Positions 1-6,934 of a stretch of DNA of 10,060 nt are shown here, one piece after another. The stretch's first letter is position 1. Each line of letters starts with the position of its first letter. Made by a program: the position numbers and the translations under genes. The DNA is from Bacteroidota bacterium. GTDB lineage: Bacteria > Bacteroidota > Bacteroidia > Chitinophagales > Chitinophagaceae. The stretch covers positions 1 through 10,060 of the forward strand of contig JAKAJX010000255.1 of assembly GCA_021824855.1 (NCBI GenBank), read 5' to 3'. Under the pieces are notes generated by a model, which did not search any database, was not told where the DNA came from, and saw only the letters and a list, made by a program, of their open reading frames with translations.

Positions 1-2
1 AT

Positions 3-854
3 CTACTTGAATGCAAATTTATCGGTAACTTTTTTTGCTACGCGAATACTCCAATCGTAATAGGCGCTCATTGGGCGTTGATATCCATCAATATCTTTAA
101 CTCCTTGTTTAATTTGAAAGCTTGTTCCCTGATATTTAAATGGATCTTTACTATTAATAATTAAAGTTCCGTTCATTCCACCTGGTCCATAAAGTGCAGA
201 AGATGCACCAGATAATAATTCCATGCTTTCAACATCTAACTCAGATAATCCTAATACATTACCTACCGAAAAATTTAATCCGGGAGCTTGATTATCCATT
301 CCATCAACAATTTGATTTAATCGCAAGTTTCCACTACCATTAAATCCTCTGGTACTTATAGAATTAAAAGTTAAACTGGCTGTAGTAACATCTACTCCTT
401 TTAAGTTTTTTAAAATGTCGTAATAACTTGCTGCAGCCGCATTACGTATATTGGCTGCACTTACCCTTTCAATTGAAACAGGAGATTCTAATATTTTTTC
501 CGGCACACGTGAAGCAGATACAACCACTTCATCGCCTAAAGAATAGGAAGGAGTAATATTAATTGTAACATTTTCTCCTTTATACTCAACTTCTTTAGAT
601 GAAAAACCAACCGATGATACCACTAATTTGAAAGGGGGTTTTATTACTGTTGTAAACTTAAAGTTTCCGTTATCATCGGTAAATGTTCCTGTAGATGTTC
701 CTTTGATAGTAACAGAAACAGCCGAAACTACTTCTTTGGATTTTGCATTTTTTATAGTACCCGAAACAACCGTTCCTCCTGACTGAGCAATAGCCGGCAC
801 TATAAAAAATAAACATACCAATAACTGTAAAACAACGCGGGTTAATTTTCTCAT
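3..854 (-). CDS. TonB-dependent receptor, N-terminal part (apparently frameshifted)
   Basis: Outer-membrane TonB-dependent receptor, a family that imports large or scarce substrates such as iron chelates, vitamins and glycans. The 283 residues start with a signal peptide (residues 1-24, hydrophobic, ending AIAQS). A carboxypeptidase-D-like regulatory domain follows (about 28-105), then a TonB-box-like stretch (GDEVVVSASR, 107-116) and the plug domain (about 117-240, with VDGMDNQAPG and ALYGPGGMNGTLIINSKDP). The beta-barrel should then begin, but the frame closes with TAG at positions 3-5 after KFAFK. Family members usually run to 700-1000 residues, so about two thirds is missing. Adding one A before the stop would give K-V-D, a natural continuation, so a one-base deletion or sequencing error is likely. 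ATG at 852-854 precedes an ideal signal peptide. The substrate cannot be inferred. The family call is secure; whether the gene is intact is not. Confidence 0.85.
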   Translation of the reverse strand: MRKLTRVVLQLLVCLFFIVPAIAQSGGTVVSGTIKNAKSKEVVSAVSVTIKGTSTGTFTDDNGNFKFTTVIKPPFKLVVSSVGFSSKEVEYKGENVTINITPSYSLGDEVVVSASRVPEKILESPVSIERVSAANIRNAAAASYYDILKNLKGVDVTTASLTFNSISTRGFNGSGNLRLNQIVDGMDNQAPGLNFSVGNVLGLSELDVESMELLSGASSALYGPGGMNGTLIINSKDPFKYQGTSFQIKQGVKDIDGYQRPMSAYYDWSIRVAKKVTDKFAFK

Positions 855-1001
855 AATGGCAATTTTAGTTTAAATATGTACAGCAAAATAGCAATTGTTA
901 GTTTGATGCAAAAATTTAATTTTCATTCATTGATAATTTCTTCTCAAGAATTTATTTTCATTTGCAACATTTCCTTAACGCAACTACTATTATTTTTGTT
1001 T

Positions 1002-1925
1002 ATGATTCAATTTCAATTCCCCAATCAAACGGGTTTTTATAGAGGAAAAGTTAGAGATGTTTATTATATAGGTTCCGATACTTTGGTAATGATAGCCAGT
1101 AATCGCATATCGGCTTTCGATGTAATTTTACCTCGCCCTATCCCTTATAAAGGACAAGTACTTAATCAAATTGCTGCATACATGCTTTCTGCAACAGCCA
1201 ATATTTGTCCTAATTGGCTTTTAGATGTACCTGCCCCAAATGTAAGTATTGGCAAAAAGTGTATTCCGTTTAAAATAGAAATGGTGGTACGCGGTAATTT
1301 AACCGGTCATGCTTGGCGTACTTATTCAACCGGAAAAAGAGAATTGTGCGGCATTAAATTACCTGAAGGTTTAAAAGAAAATGATTTTTTTCCTCAACCA
1401 ATTATTACTCCATCCACAAAAGCTGCTCATGGACACGATGAGGATATTAGCAAAGAAGAAATTATTGCACAAGGATTAGTTTCGAAAGAAGATTGGAATC
1501 AAATAGAAAAATATGCATTGGCTTTATTTGCAAAAGGAAAACAAATTGCAGCAAAACGCGGATTAATTTTAGTTGATACCAAATATGAGTTTGGAAAAAT
1601 TGATGATGAAATTTATTTAATGGATGAAATTCATACACCCGACTCTTCGAGATATTTCTATGCCGATGGATTTGAAGAACGCCAAAAAAATGGCGAACGC
1701 CAACAACAATTAAGTAAAGAATTTGTACGTGAATGGTTAATTGAAAATAATTTTATGGGCAAAGAAGGTCAAATTGTGCCTGCCATGAGCGACGAATGGA
1801 TAAATACAATTTCAAAAAAATATATTGAATTATACGAAAGAGTAATTGGCGAAAAATTTATTCCGGAACCAATTGATGATATAGCAACTGAAAAACTAAT
1901 CGTTTCTTCACTCAATCATTTATAA
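1002..1925 (+). CDS. purC: phosphoribosylaminoimidazole-succinocarboxamide synthase (SAICAR synthetase)
   Basis: Cytoplasmic enzyme of de novo purine synthesis: it joins CAIR to L-aspartate using ATP to give SAICAR. Family signatures are clear. The N-terminal nucleotide-binding loop reads FYRGKVRDVY, followed by ASNRISAFDVILPRPIPYKG, then VVRGNLTGHAWRTY. The substrate-binding region has PQPIITPSTKAAHGHDEDIS, and the metal/aspartate region includes LILVDTKYEFG and LMDEIHTPDSSRY. The frame stays open upstream to an ATG at 876, giving 349 residues, but the first 42 are low-complexity and hydrophobic with no family match. The ATG at 1002 (MIQFQFPNQTGFYRGK) starts where Bacteroidota PurC homology starts and gives 307 residues, a normal length. 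Two in-frame TAA codons end it. The EamA gene follows 13 nt later, so the two are probably cotranscribed. A weak -7-like element (TTAGTTTG, 898-905) is the only upstream promoter candidate I see. Confidence 0.95.
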   Translation: MIQFQFPNQTGFYRGKVRDVYYIGSDTLVMIASNRISAFDVILPRPIPYKGQVLNQIAAYMLSATANICPNWLLDVPAPNVSIGKKCIPFKIEMVVRGNLTGHAWRTYSTGKRELCGIKLPEGLKENDFFPQPIITPSTKAAHGHDEDISKEEIIAQGLVSKEDWNQIEKYALALFAKGKQIAAKRGLILVDTKYEFGKIDDEIYLMDEIHTPDSSRYFYADGFEERQKNGERQQQLSKEFVREWLIENNFMGKEGQIVPAMSDEWINTISKKYIELYERVIGEKFIPEPIDDIATEKLIVSSLNHL

Positions 1926-1938
1926 TAAAATAAATTAC

Positions 1939-2364
1939 ATGGAAAGATGGATACTATATGCAATTCTTTCGATGTTTTTTGCAGGAATTACTTCTGTGCT
2001 TGCCAAATTTGGAATGAAAAATCTAAATAGCGATACAGCACTTGTTATAAGAACTTTTATTGTTTTTATGTTAGTTACCTTTAATGCTTTTTTATTTAAA
2101 GATGCATTTGTACAACTAAAGAATGTTTCCGTTCAAAGTTTTGGATTATTAGCATTATCAGGCATCACCACTACACTTTCTTGGATATTTTATTACAGAG
2201 CAATGAAAGAAGGAAATGTATCGTATGTTGCATCAATTGATAAAGCCAGTATTGTAATTACACTCATTTTATCATTCACTCTTTTAAAAGAACCTGTAAC
2301 GCCAAAAGTAGTATTGGGTGGCGGTTTTATTTTAACTGGTATGCTTATTTTAGTATGGAAATAG
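1939..2364 (+). CDS. EamA-family small membrane protein (single-repeat drug/metabolite transporter type)
   Basis: Inner-membrane protein of 141 residues with five predicted helices, at about 3-21, 32-53, 67-87, 95-116 and 121-140. Its layout matches one EamA repeat. Typical features are the N-terminal WILYAILSMFFAGITSVLAK, the pair NLNSDTALVIRT, the central LSGITTTLSWIFYYRAMKEG, and VASIDKASIV before LLKEP. Full DMT-superfamily exporters carry two such repeats (about 300 residues, ten helices). This one resembles the stand-alone about 140-residue group (COG2510-like), which presumably dimerises. The substrate is unknown. The gene starts 13 nt after purC with no promoter between, so it probably rides on the purC transcript; whether that reflects a purine-related role is only a guess. 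The family is clear and the function is not. Confidence 0.85.
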   Translation: MERWILYAILSMFFAGITSVLAKFGMKNLNSDTALVIRTFIVFMLVTFNAFLFKDAFVQLKNVSVQSFGLLALSGITTTLSWIFYYRAMKEGNVSYVASIDKASIVITLILSFTLLKEPVTPKVVLGGGFILTGMLILVWK

Positions 2365-2366
2365 CT

Positions 2367-2395
2367 ATATAAATAATTCGTATATCAATTTATAT
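2367..2395. terminator. possible weak bidirectional hairpin terminator between convergent genes
   Basis: Arms ATATAAAT (2367-2374) and ATTTATAT (2388-2395) are perfect inverted repeats around a 13-nt loop. They lie in the 53-nt gap between the convergent stops of the EamA gene and trhO. All pairs are A-T and no strong T-run follows, so the hairpin would be weak. The position suits a shared terminator, but an 8-bp A/T repeat can arise by chance in such A/T-rich DNA. Confidence 0.2.
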
Positions 2396-2417
2396 CTGAA
2401 ACATACCGTATTTAAAT

Positions 2418-3482
2418 TTAAGGTAAAATCTTGTTTTCAATCTTTAATATTTCATTCAATTTTGGTCTTAAACGCAGCTTCGATTTATTGAAAATATTTT
2501 GTCCATTCACCTTCCCTTTTCTAATTTCTTTTTGCTTTTCAATTGGCAAATGAATGGTTTCTTTACATTCTATACTACAACAACCATCATATTTAACAGC
2601 ACATTCATTGCATTGAATAAACAATAAATGACATCCTTCATTTTTACAATTGGTATGAACATCATACGGCTTTCCGCATTGGTGGCAATGGGCTATAATA
2701 TCTTCAGTAATACGCTCGCCTAAACGTTCATCAAATACAAAATTTTTTCCTACAAATTCACTTTCCAATGCCTGTTCTTTAATTTGATTGGCGTAATTAA
2801 TTATTCCACCTTCTAAATGAAATACATTTTTAAAACCATTGTGTAACATATATGCACTGGCTTTTTCGCAGCGTATACCGCCGGTACAATACATAATAAT
2901 ATTTTTTTCTTCATTCCCTTTCATCATTTCAACTGCCATTGGCAATTGTTCTCGAAAAGTATCGGAAGGAATTTCTATGGCATTTTTAAAATGCCCTACT
3001 TCGTACTCGTAATGATTACGCATATCAATAACAATAGTATTATTGTCTTTCACCATTTCGTTTAGTTGCTGTGCATTAACATACTTACCTTTTTCATTGA
3101 TAGTAAAAGAACTATCCGTAATACCATCTGCAACAATTTTATTTCGCACTTTTATTTTTAATACCCAAAAACTTTTCCCATCATCATCTACTGCAATATT
3201 TAAACGCAAGCCATTCAATGGCTCAATTGCATACAACGTATTTTTTAATAATTCAAAATTAAATTCAGGTACACTAATTTGAGCATTAATACCTTCTTCG
3301 GCAATGTAAATGCGACCAAAAACTTTTAGTTCGTATAGTTGCTTATAAAGATTGTCTCTAAACTCCTGTGGATTTTCAACATTAAAATATTTATAAAAGC
3401 TAATAGTAATTCTTTTAAACGTTTCCTGCATTAGTTGCTGCTTTAACTCAGTCTGATTAATTCTATTATGCAATACCGGCAT
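2418..3482 (-). CDS. trhO: oxygen-dependent tRNA uridine(34) hydroxylase, rhodanese type (YceA/UPF0176 family)
   Basis: Cytoplasmic enzyme of the TrhO family, which hydroxylates U34 in the tRNA wobble position using O2 (ho5U, precursor of mo5U/cmo5U). The 354 residues fall into three parts. An acylphosphatase-like N-terminal domain (about 26-116) contains GRIYIAEEGINAQIS. A rhodanese domain (about 138-233) has VIDMRNHYEYEVGHFKNA and the active-site loop MYCTGGIRCEKAS, with catalytic Cys199 and the second family cysteine Cys205. The Cys-rich tail has cysteines at 266, 269, 279, 284, 291, 294, 301, 302 and 306, likely binding zinc. The upstream TTG at 3488 would add only two residues; I chose the ATG at 3480-3482 (MPVLHNRI). 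It is transcribed alone, divergent from the unknown gene at 3679 and convergent with the EamA gene. A consensus -7 box lies about 80 nt upstream. Confidence 0.93.
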   Translation of the reverse strand: MPVLHNRINQTELKQQLMQETFKRITISFYKYFNVENPQEFRDNLYKQLYELKVFGRIYIAEEGINAQISVPEFNFELLKNTLYAIEPLNGLRLNIAVDDDGKSFWVLKIKVRNKIVADGITDSSFTINEKGKYVNAQQLNEMVKDNNTIVIDMRNHYEYEVGHFKNAIEIPSDTFREQLPMAVEMMKGNEEKNIIMYCTGGIRCEKASAYMLHNGFKNVFHLEGGIINYANQIKEQALESEFVGKNFVFDERLGERITEDIIAHCHQCGKPYDVHTNCKNEGCHLLFIQCNECAVKYDGCCSIECKETIHLPIEKQKEIRKGKVNGQNIFNKSKLRLRPKLNEILKIENKILP

Positions 3483-3533
3483 ATACAAAAATTTATATTT
3501 ATTTATTTTTACGTAACTATGATTTCAAGAAAC

Positions 3534-3547
3534 ATAGTGTACACTAT
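3534..3547. promoter_or_regulatory. 14-bp perfect palindrome in the trhO leader
   Basis: ATAGTGTACACTAT is identical to its reverse complement over 14 bp and contains GTGTAC/GTACAC. It sits 52-65 nt upstream of the trhO ATG, just downstream of where transcription from the -7 box at 3565-3572 would begin. That position fits a repressor operator. The symmetry is seen directly; the regulatory role is inferred and no cognate regulator gene is in the window. Confidence 0.4.
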
Positions 3548-3564
3548 ACATTAATTACTTTACA

Positions 3565-3572
3565 CAAAAATA
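3565..3572 (-). promoter_or_regulatory. candidate Bacteroidota -7 promoter box for trhO
   Basis: On the minus strand this reads TATTTTTG, an exact match to the Bacteroidota -7 consensus TAnnTTTG. It would start transcription near 3560, leaving a leader of about 78 nt before the trhO ATG. No good -33 TTTG/TTG lies about 19 nt upstream. Copies of the heptamer TTACTTT/AAAGTAA flank the box (3555-3561 and 3575-3581), which could form an operator over it. Confidence 0.35.
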
Positions 3573-3650
3573 AGAAAGTAAAATCTTAAGCTATATTTAA
3601 GGTGTTATATAAAATATTGTATAACCTTTACTACGTTTAAGAAAGTAAAA
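3571..3650 (+). repeat. 13-nt direct repeat TAAGAAAGTAAAA, two copies
   Basis: Exact copies lie at 3571-3583 and 3638-3650, 67 nt apart start to start, in the trhO / unknown-gene intergenic region. The inner heptamer AAAGTAA also occurs inverted at 3555-3561 and 3661-3667. Each direct copy is therefore half of an inverted pair, with 13-nt and 12-nt spacers. This could be a pair of binding sites for one regulator, or local duplication. Confidence 0.55.
3598..3630 (+). promoter_or_regulatory. leader hairpin 1 upstream of the unknown gene
   Basis: As plus-strand RNA, 3598-3612 pairs with 3617-3630 through 14 pairs, with one bulged base (3603) and an AAUA loop (3613-3616). Two pairs are G-U wobbles (3601/3627 and 3610/3619). 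On the minus strand these would be C-A mismatches, so the fold favours a plus-strand transcript, that is, the leader of the gene at 3679. It ends 1 nt before hairpin 2. An alternative short stem (CTTAA 3585-3589 with TTAAG 3597-3601) would compete with its base. Confidence 0.45.
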
Positions 3651-3674
3651 AATAGTGAATTTACTTTCAACGTA
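3632..3674 (+). promoter_or_regulatory. leader hairpin 2 abutting the start of the unknown gene
   Basis: TACGTT (3632-3637) and GAAAGTAAA (3641-3649) pair with AACGTA (3669-3674) and TTTACTTTC (3660-3668). This gives 15 Watson-Crick pairs with a 3-nt bulge (3638-3640) and a 10-nt loop. The ATG I chose begins at 3679, only 4 nt after the stem, and an in-frame GTG (3655-3657) sits in the loop. Such a stem could hide the ribosome-binding region or act as a DNA operator. The pairing is seen directly; the function is inferred. Confidence 0.5.
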
Positions 3675-3678
3675 CTTT

Positions 3679-4071
3679 ATGGAAGATATTCTTCAAAATA
3701 TCGGCAATTATAAATTGCAAGGAATTAAATTATTGGCTGAACAAAAAAGAAATTTTGTTCCCTTTAATTTTAATGTAATTGGCAATAAAGAAAAGTTGAT
3801 GATGGAGGGTTTCATTCATACATTCTGCGAATACCAATTAGCCGATAACAATTACATGCAAATTGAATTGCATAAAAACTTAAATACTGTGGATGTATTG
3901 GCTTATTATGATTTATCGTTAGAAGATATTTTAAAACATCTGACACATATTATATGGACAGACAAGGTTGTGCCCAATTATTTTGCAACAAGGGTAAAAG
4001 ATAGTAGCATATATCATCTATTAAACAGAATGGAAAAAATTTCTTTCGATTCTTCTCAAGAGAGTAACTAA
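3679..4071 (+). CDS. hypothetical protein, 130 aa
   Basis: I do not recognise this protein. The ATG at 3679 gives 130 residues (MEDILQNIGNYK...). The frame also extends to a GTG at 3655, which would add eight residues but place the start in a hairpin loop, so I prefer the ATG. There is no signal peptide or membrane helix. It looks like a small soluble alpha/beta protein, with a central stretch EGFIHTFCEYQLADNNYMQIE that reads as beta-strands and a C-terminal half (about 70-120) that reads as helical. There are no obvious metal or catalytic motifs. Codon use is A/T-rich like its neighbours, which argues for a real gene. Its TAA (4069-4071) overlaps the TAG of the convergent DUF5686 gene by 3 nt within a 4-nt overlap. 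It is divergent from trhO and preceded by two hairpins. It could be a lineage-specific regulator or accessory protein. Confidence 0.65.
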   Translation: MEDILQNIGNYKLQGIKLLAEQKRNFVPFNFNVIGNKEKLMMEGFIHTFCEYQLADNNYMQIELHKNLNTVDVLAYYDLSLEDILKHLTHIIWTDKVVPNYFATRVKDSSIYHLLNRMEKISFDSSQESN

Positions 4072-6524
4072 TTATTTCTATCATTATTTGAAAATAACGG
4101 AATGTATGCTTTAATGCCATACTTATTTCCTATGTTATTACTGAAGTTTTGAATTAAATCAACTCTAAAAACTTTAAAAATATTTTCGGCAGATAATAAG
4201 GCTTCGTAATAAGGAATTTGATGATTGATAAACAATGCATTTGCTCCTACTACAACAAACCAATTTAATTTTTTAAAAAGCGGAATTTTATTCGTTAATA
4301 TTCCATCTAAATGATATTCTGCATGCACCGTTGCATAATGATTTTCGGTGTTACTAAATTGATAATACGGCAATAATTGAAAACCTCGCATATAATCTGT
4401 TGAAAGTATAGATTGATCTCCTAAATAATGCTGAAAATCTTGTACAAAAACTTTATTGGCATTTAAAAATCCGCCTGTTTCAATATTGTACTGAAAATGC
4501 CCTGCCAATTTAAAATTTAATAATTGATTGATTCTAAAATTCCATTTAGTATAATTCACTTCACTTCCTAATAACTTATCAATGCCTTGCGTTACAGAGA
4601 ACCACATAACCGGATAACCCGATTGACCAATATTAATTCGTTGATTTGGCAGTTCAATATACCTTGCACCGGGTTGCCATTTAAAGCCTGTAGTAGCCAC
4701 CAATGCCTTATGCTGTGTAAAATTAGATTGCAATAAATCGGTTGGATAATTAGGCGAAAACACTTTCCCTTTTAAACTATAAATAGTATTTTCTAATGGT
4801 ATTCTATTTTGAAATTCTGCAATGGTATAGATATTTAACCCATTACCTAATTTTTTATTATAATAAAATTTCGAAAAATAGGCTTCATATATTTTCATAT
4901 AATTTTGCTGCCAAAAATAGGTACTGAGTGTATTCCCAATTTCGCTGATTGGGTTTTCATTATTCAACTGAAAAACTTTTTTACCGCCACTAAGAATAAT
5001 TTCATTGGATTTTTTCTTTCCAAAAACATATTGTGCATTTAAATAGGGATTAAAATGCCGATTATGATACCCATATCGAAATTCTGGACTAATTGAAAAA
5101 GTATTCCCGTTTTTTAATTGTTTACTAAATGCAACTCCATAATTACTTACCATTCCTTCCACCGGATTGTAATAAATGCCAATAACCGATATAAGTGGAT
5201 CGAAGGAAAGACTGGTTTTATGTATTGCTTTAGAATAACTATATCCGGTAAGAAATAATGATACAAAATTGGGCTTGTTTTCTTTTCGCTCAAGTGAATC
5301 TAAATAATGAGGTGTTTTTCTTAATTGCTCTAAACTATCTTTCTTTTTATAATCTATTACCTCGTTTTCGAGTAATGGTACCGGCCGAATACTATCCCAA
5401 TACTTCAACGATTTTTTATTAGAACTATCAGAATATTTAATGATGGTACTGGTAAAATAGTTTTTTTTGAATGAAGGATTAATATGATAATTCGAAAACA
5501 ACTGTACAAAACTTCCAAAAAAATCGAACCCGAAAAATTTACCGGCAGGATAAATAACCTGTTGTTTTACAACCCAAATATTTTGTAATGGAATATACAA
5601 CTGTTCAATATGCAAAGTATCTAACAACTGCATTTGGTTTTTTTTAAATAGCGATAGTTGTATACTTTGAATACGCCAGCTATCCTCCATTATATTAATA
5701 TACCCATTAAATAAAGGCTCATAATTTCTTTTTGGAATTACTTTAATATGATTAACCATCATTCCATTTTCAAAAAATGTTCCTTGTAATTGATACTTGT
5801 AATGTTGTAAAGCATTATCGGCTATTGGCGAAATAAATCCACGCGGATTTAATTGTTTTCCTATTTCTAATGTATTATTATAAAAAGATAGTAAGGCGGG
5901 TTGAGCAAAACCAAATTCGTCACTTTGTCCACTAACTTTTGTTGATATTACTTCTACCTTTTTTTTATTTCCATTAACCGCATAATTGGATAAAGATTCA
6001 GATAGATAAATCATTTTCTTTTTACTGGTATCGCCATCTTCAAAATCAATTTTTTGTCCTAAAAATTTCTTAGGAAAATCTCTTAATTGCAATTGACCTT
6101 TAATATAAACTTGTACTTGAAAGTTGTTTAATTCGTTGGCATATTCTGCTTTTCTTGCAATGGCTTTTCGAATAATGGCATACGCTAAATCTTCTCCACC
6201 CGACTGCACTGTAACGGCATGCAAGTCGTATCGTTGCTCTTCTAATATAAAATCTACCGATAGCTTATTATTTTTTACAGTAACTTTCTTTTCTACACTT
6301 GAATAACCAATATGCTGGCAGAGTAACACATAAGTACCATCATTTAAGTCAATAGCAAATTTACCTTGCTTGTTAGCAGTTGTTCCTTTTTCAGTGCCTT
6401 TAATAAGTATAGATGAGAATGCAAGAATATTGCCCTTAGTATCTTTTACAACGCCGGTAATACTTCCTTGAGAGAATAGAATATTGCATAAAAAAAGTAA
6501 ATAAATGGTAAGTAATACTTTCAT
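4068..6524 (-). CDS. DUF5686 family outer-membrane protein with carboxypeptidase-like regulatory domain
   Basis: A Bacteroidota surface protein of 818 residues. It has a signal peptide (about 1-19, MKVLLTIYLLFLCNILFSQG) with no lipobox around Cys13. A carboxypeptidase-D-like beta-sandwich follows (about 21-94: SITGVVKDTKGNILAFSSI, GTTANKQGKFAIDL, HIGYSS). The DUF5686 segment starts near 111 with EDLAYAIIRKAIARK. From about 420 to the end, alternating aromatic/polar strands look like a beta-barrel (FSISPEFRYGYH, MWFSVTQGIDKL, GIKAYIPLF). The fold resembles a TonB-type receptor, but I see no clear plug domain. Its function is unknown. The gene lies 49 nt behind the small membrane protein gene with no clear promoter in the gap, so it is probably the last gene of an acylase / membrane protein / DUF5686 transcript. 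Start ATG at 6522-6524. Its stop overlaps that of the convergent unknown gene. Confidence 0.85.
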   Translation of the reverse strand: MKVLLTIYLLFLCNILFSQGSITGVVKDTKGNILAFSSILIKGTEKGTTANKQGKFAIDLNDGTYVLLCQHIGYSSVEKKVTVKNNKLSVDFILEEQRYDLHAVTVQSGGEDLAYAIIRKAIARKAEYANELNNFQVQVYIKGQLQLRDFPKKFLGQKIDFEDGDTSKKKMIYLSESLSNYAVNGNKKKVEVISTKVSGQSDEFGFAQPALLSFYNNTLEIGKQLNPRGFISPIADNALQHYKYQLQGTFFENGMMVNHIKVIPKRNYEPLFNGYINIMEDSWRIQSIQLSLFKKNQMQLLDTLHIEQLYIPLQNIWVVKQQVIYPAGKFFGFDFFGSFVQLFSNYHINPSFKKNYFTSTIIKYSDSSNKKSLKYWDSIRPVPLLENEVIDYKKKDSLEQLRKTPHYLDSLERKENKPNFVSLFLTGYSYSKAIHKTSLSFDPLISVIGIYYNPVEGMVSNYGVAFSKQLKNGNTFSISPEFRYGYHNRHFNPYLNAQYVFGKKKSNEIILSGGKKVFQLNNENPISEIGNTLSTYFWQQNYMKIYEAYFSKFYYNKKLGNGLNIYTIAEFQNRIPLENTIYSLKGKVFSPNYPTDLLQSNFTQHKALVATTGFKWQPGARYIELPNQRINIGQSGYPVMWFSVTQGIDKLLGSEVNYTKWNFRINQLLNFKLAGHFQYNIETGGFLNANKVFVQDFQHYLGDQSILSTDYMRGFQLLPYYQFSNTENHYATVHAEYHLDGILTNKIPLFKKLNWFVVVGANALFINHQIPYYEALLSAENIFKVFRVDLIQNFSNNIGNKYGIKAYIPLFSNNDRNN

Positions 6525-6573
6525 ACGTTAAGCACGAAAATATTACTTATAATGTTATAAAAAATGTAAATAT

Positions 6574-6924
6574 TTAATTCTGTTTTCTTACATAACTACC
6601 CGTTAAAGCTGCCAATCCTGCAACCAAAGCTCCAACAAAAGCTGTAATTAATATTAGCAAATTATACGATCCATTTAAAGGTAAAATATTGGCTACTTTA
6701 GTAGAAAGTACATGCTGATTTTGATTATCCATAATGAAAGCTAATACGCCCCATAATATAAATAAAGCGATAAAAGCTGCTAAAAAAGAGTGGATTGGTT
6801 TTTGATGAATAGCTATTGCCACAATAAAAGCACAAAACGAAAAAGTGTACCAAGGCAATACGGTAAATAGCCCCGATGCAAAACTTAATAATGCTGTTAT
6901 AATAATGGAAGTAATAAATTTCAT
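6574..6924 (-). CDS. small four-helix membrane protein, unknown function
   Basis: A 116-residue inner-membrane protein. Hydrophobic segments lie at about 4-22, 25-41, 46-65 and 87-108. A polar loop (about 66-84: MDNQNQHVLSTKVANILPLNG) separates helices 3 and 4, and the tail is short and basic (YVRKQN). I recognise no catalytic or transport motif. It starts 10 nt after the penicillin acylase stop and is almost certainly cotranscribed with it, so a role linked to the acylase or its membrane location is plausible, though unproven. Start ATG at 6922-6924, stop TAA at 6574-6576. I believe small membrane proteins of this sort recur next to acylases in related genomes, but I cannot verify this here. 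Confidence 0.75.
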   Translation of the reverse strand: MKFITSIIITALLSFASGLFTVLPWYTFSFCAFIVAIAIHQKPIHSFLAAFIALFILWGVLAFIMDNQNQHVLSTKVANILPLNGSYNLLILITAFVGALVAGLAALTGSYVRKQN

Positions 6925-6934
6925 TGTTTTATAA

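Noticed and set aside
859..904. Imperfect direct repeat GCAATTTTAGTTT / GCAATTGTTAGTTT upstream of purC
   Set aside because: The copies differ by an indel and are A/T-rich, so chance is likely.
991..998. Exact TAnnTTTG box (TATTTTTG) before purC
   Set aside because: It ends 4 nt before the ATG, so transcription would begin at or after the start codon, and the nearest TTTG upstream (961-964) is 26 nt away rather than about 19. Probably chance.
876..1001. 42-residue N-terminal extension of PurC from an upstream ATG
   Set aside because: The extension is A/T-rich, hydrophobic and unlike any PurC N-terminus. Homology begins at the ATG at 1002, and 307 residues is a normal length.
3483..3488. TTG start for trhO, two codons upstream of the ATG
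   Set aside because: An ATG at 3480-3482 is available and nothing supports the rarer start.
3655..3678. GTG start adding eight residues to the unknown protein
   Set aside because: It lies in the loop of hairpin 2, and the ATG at 3679 starts outside the stem; kept only as an alternative.
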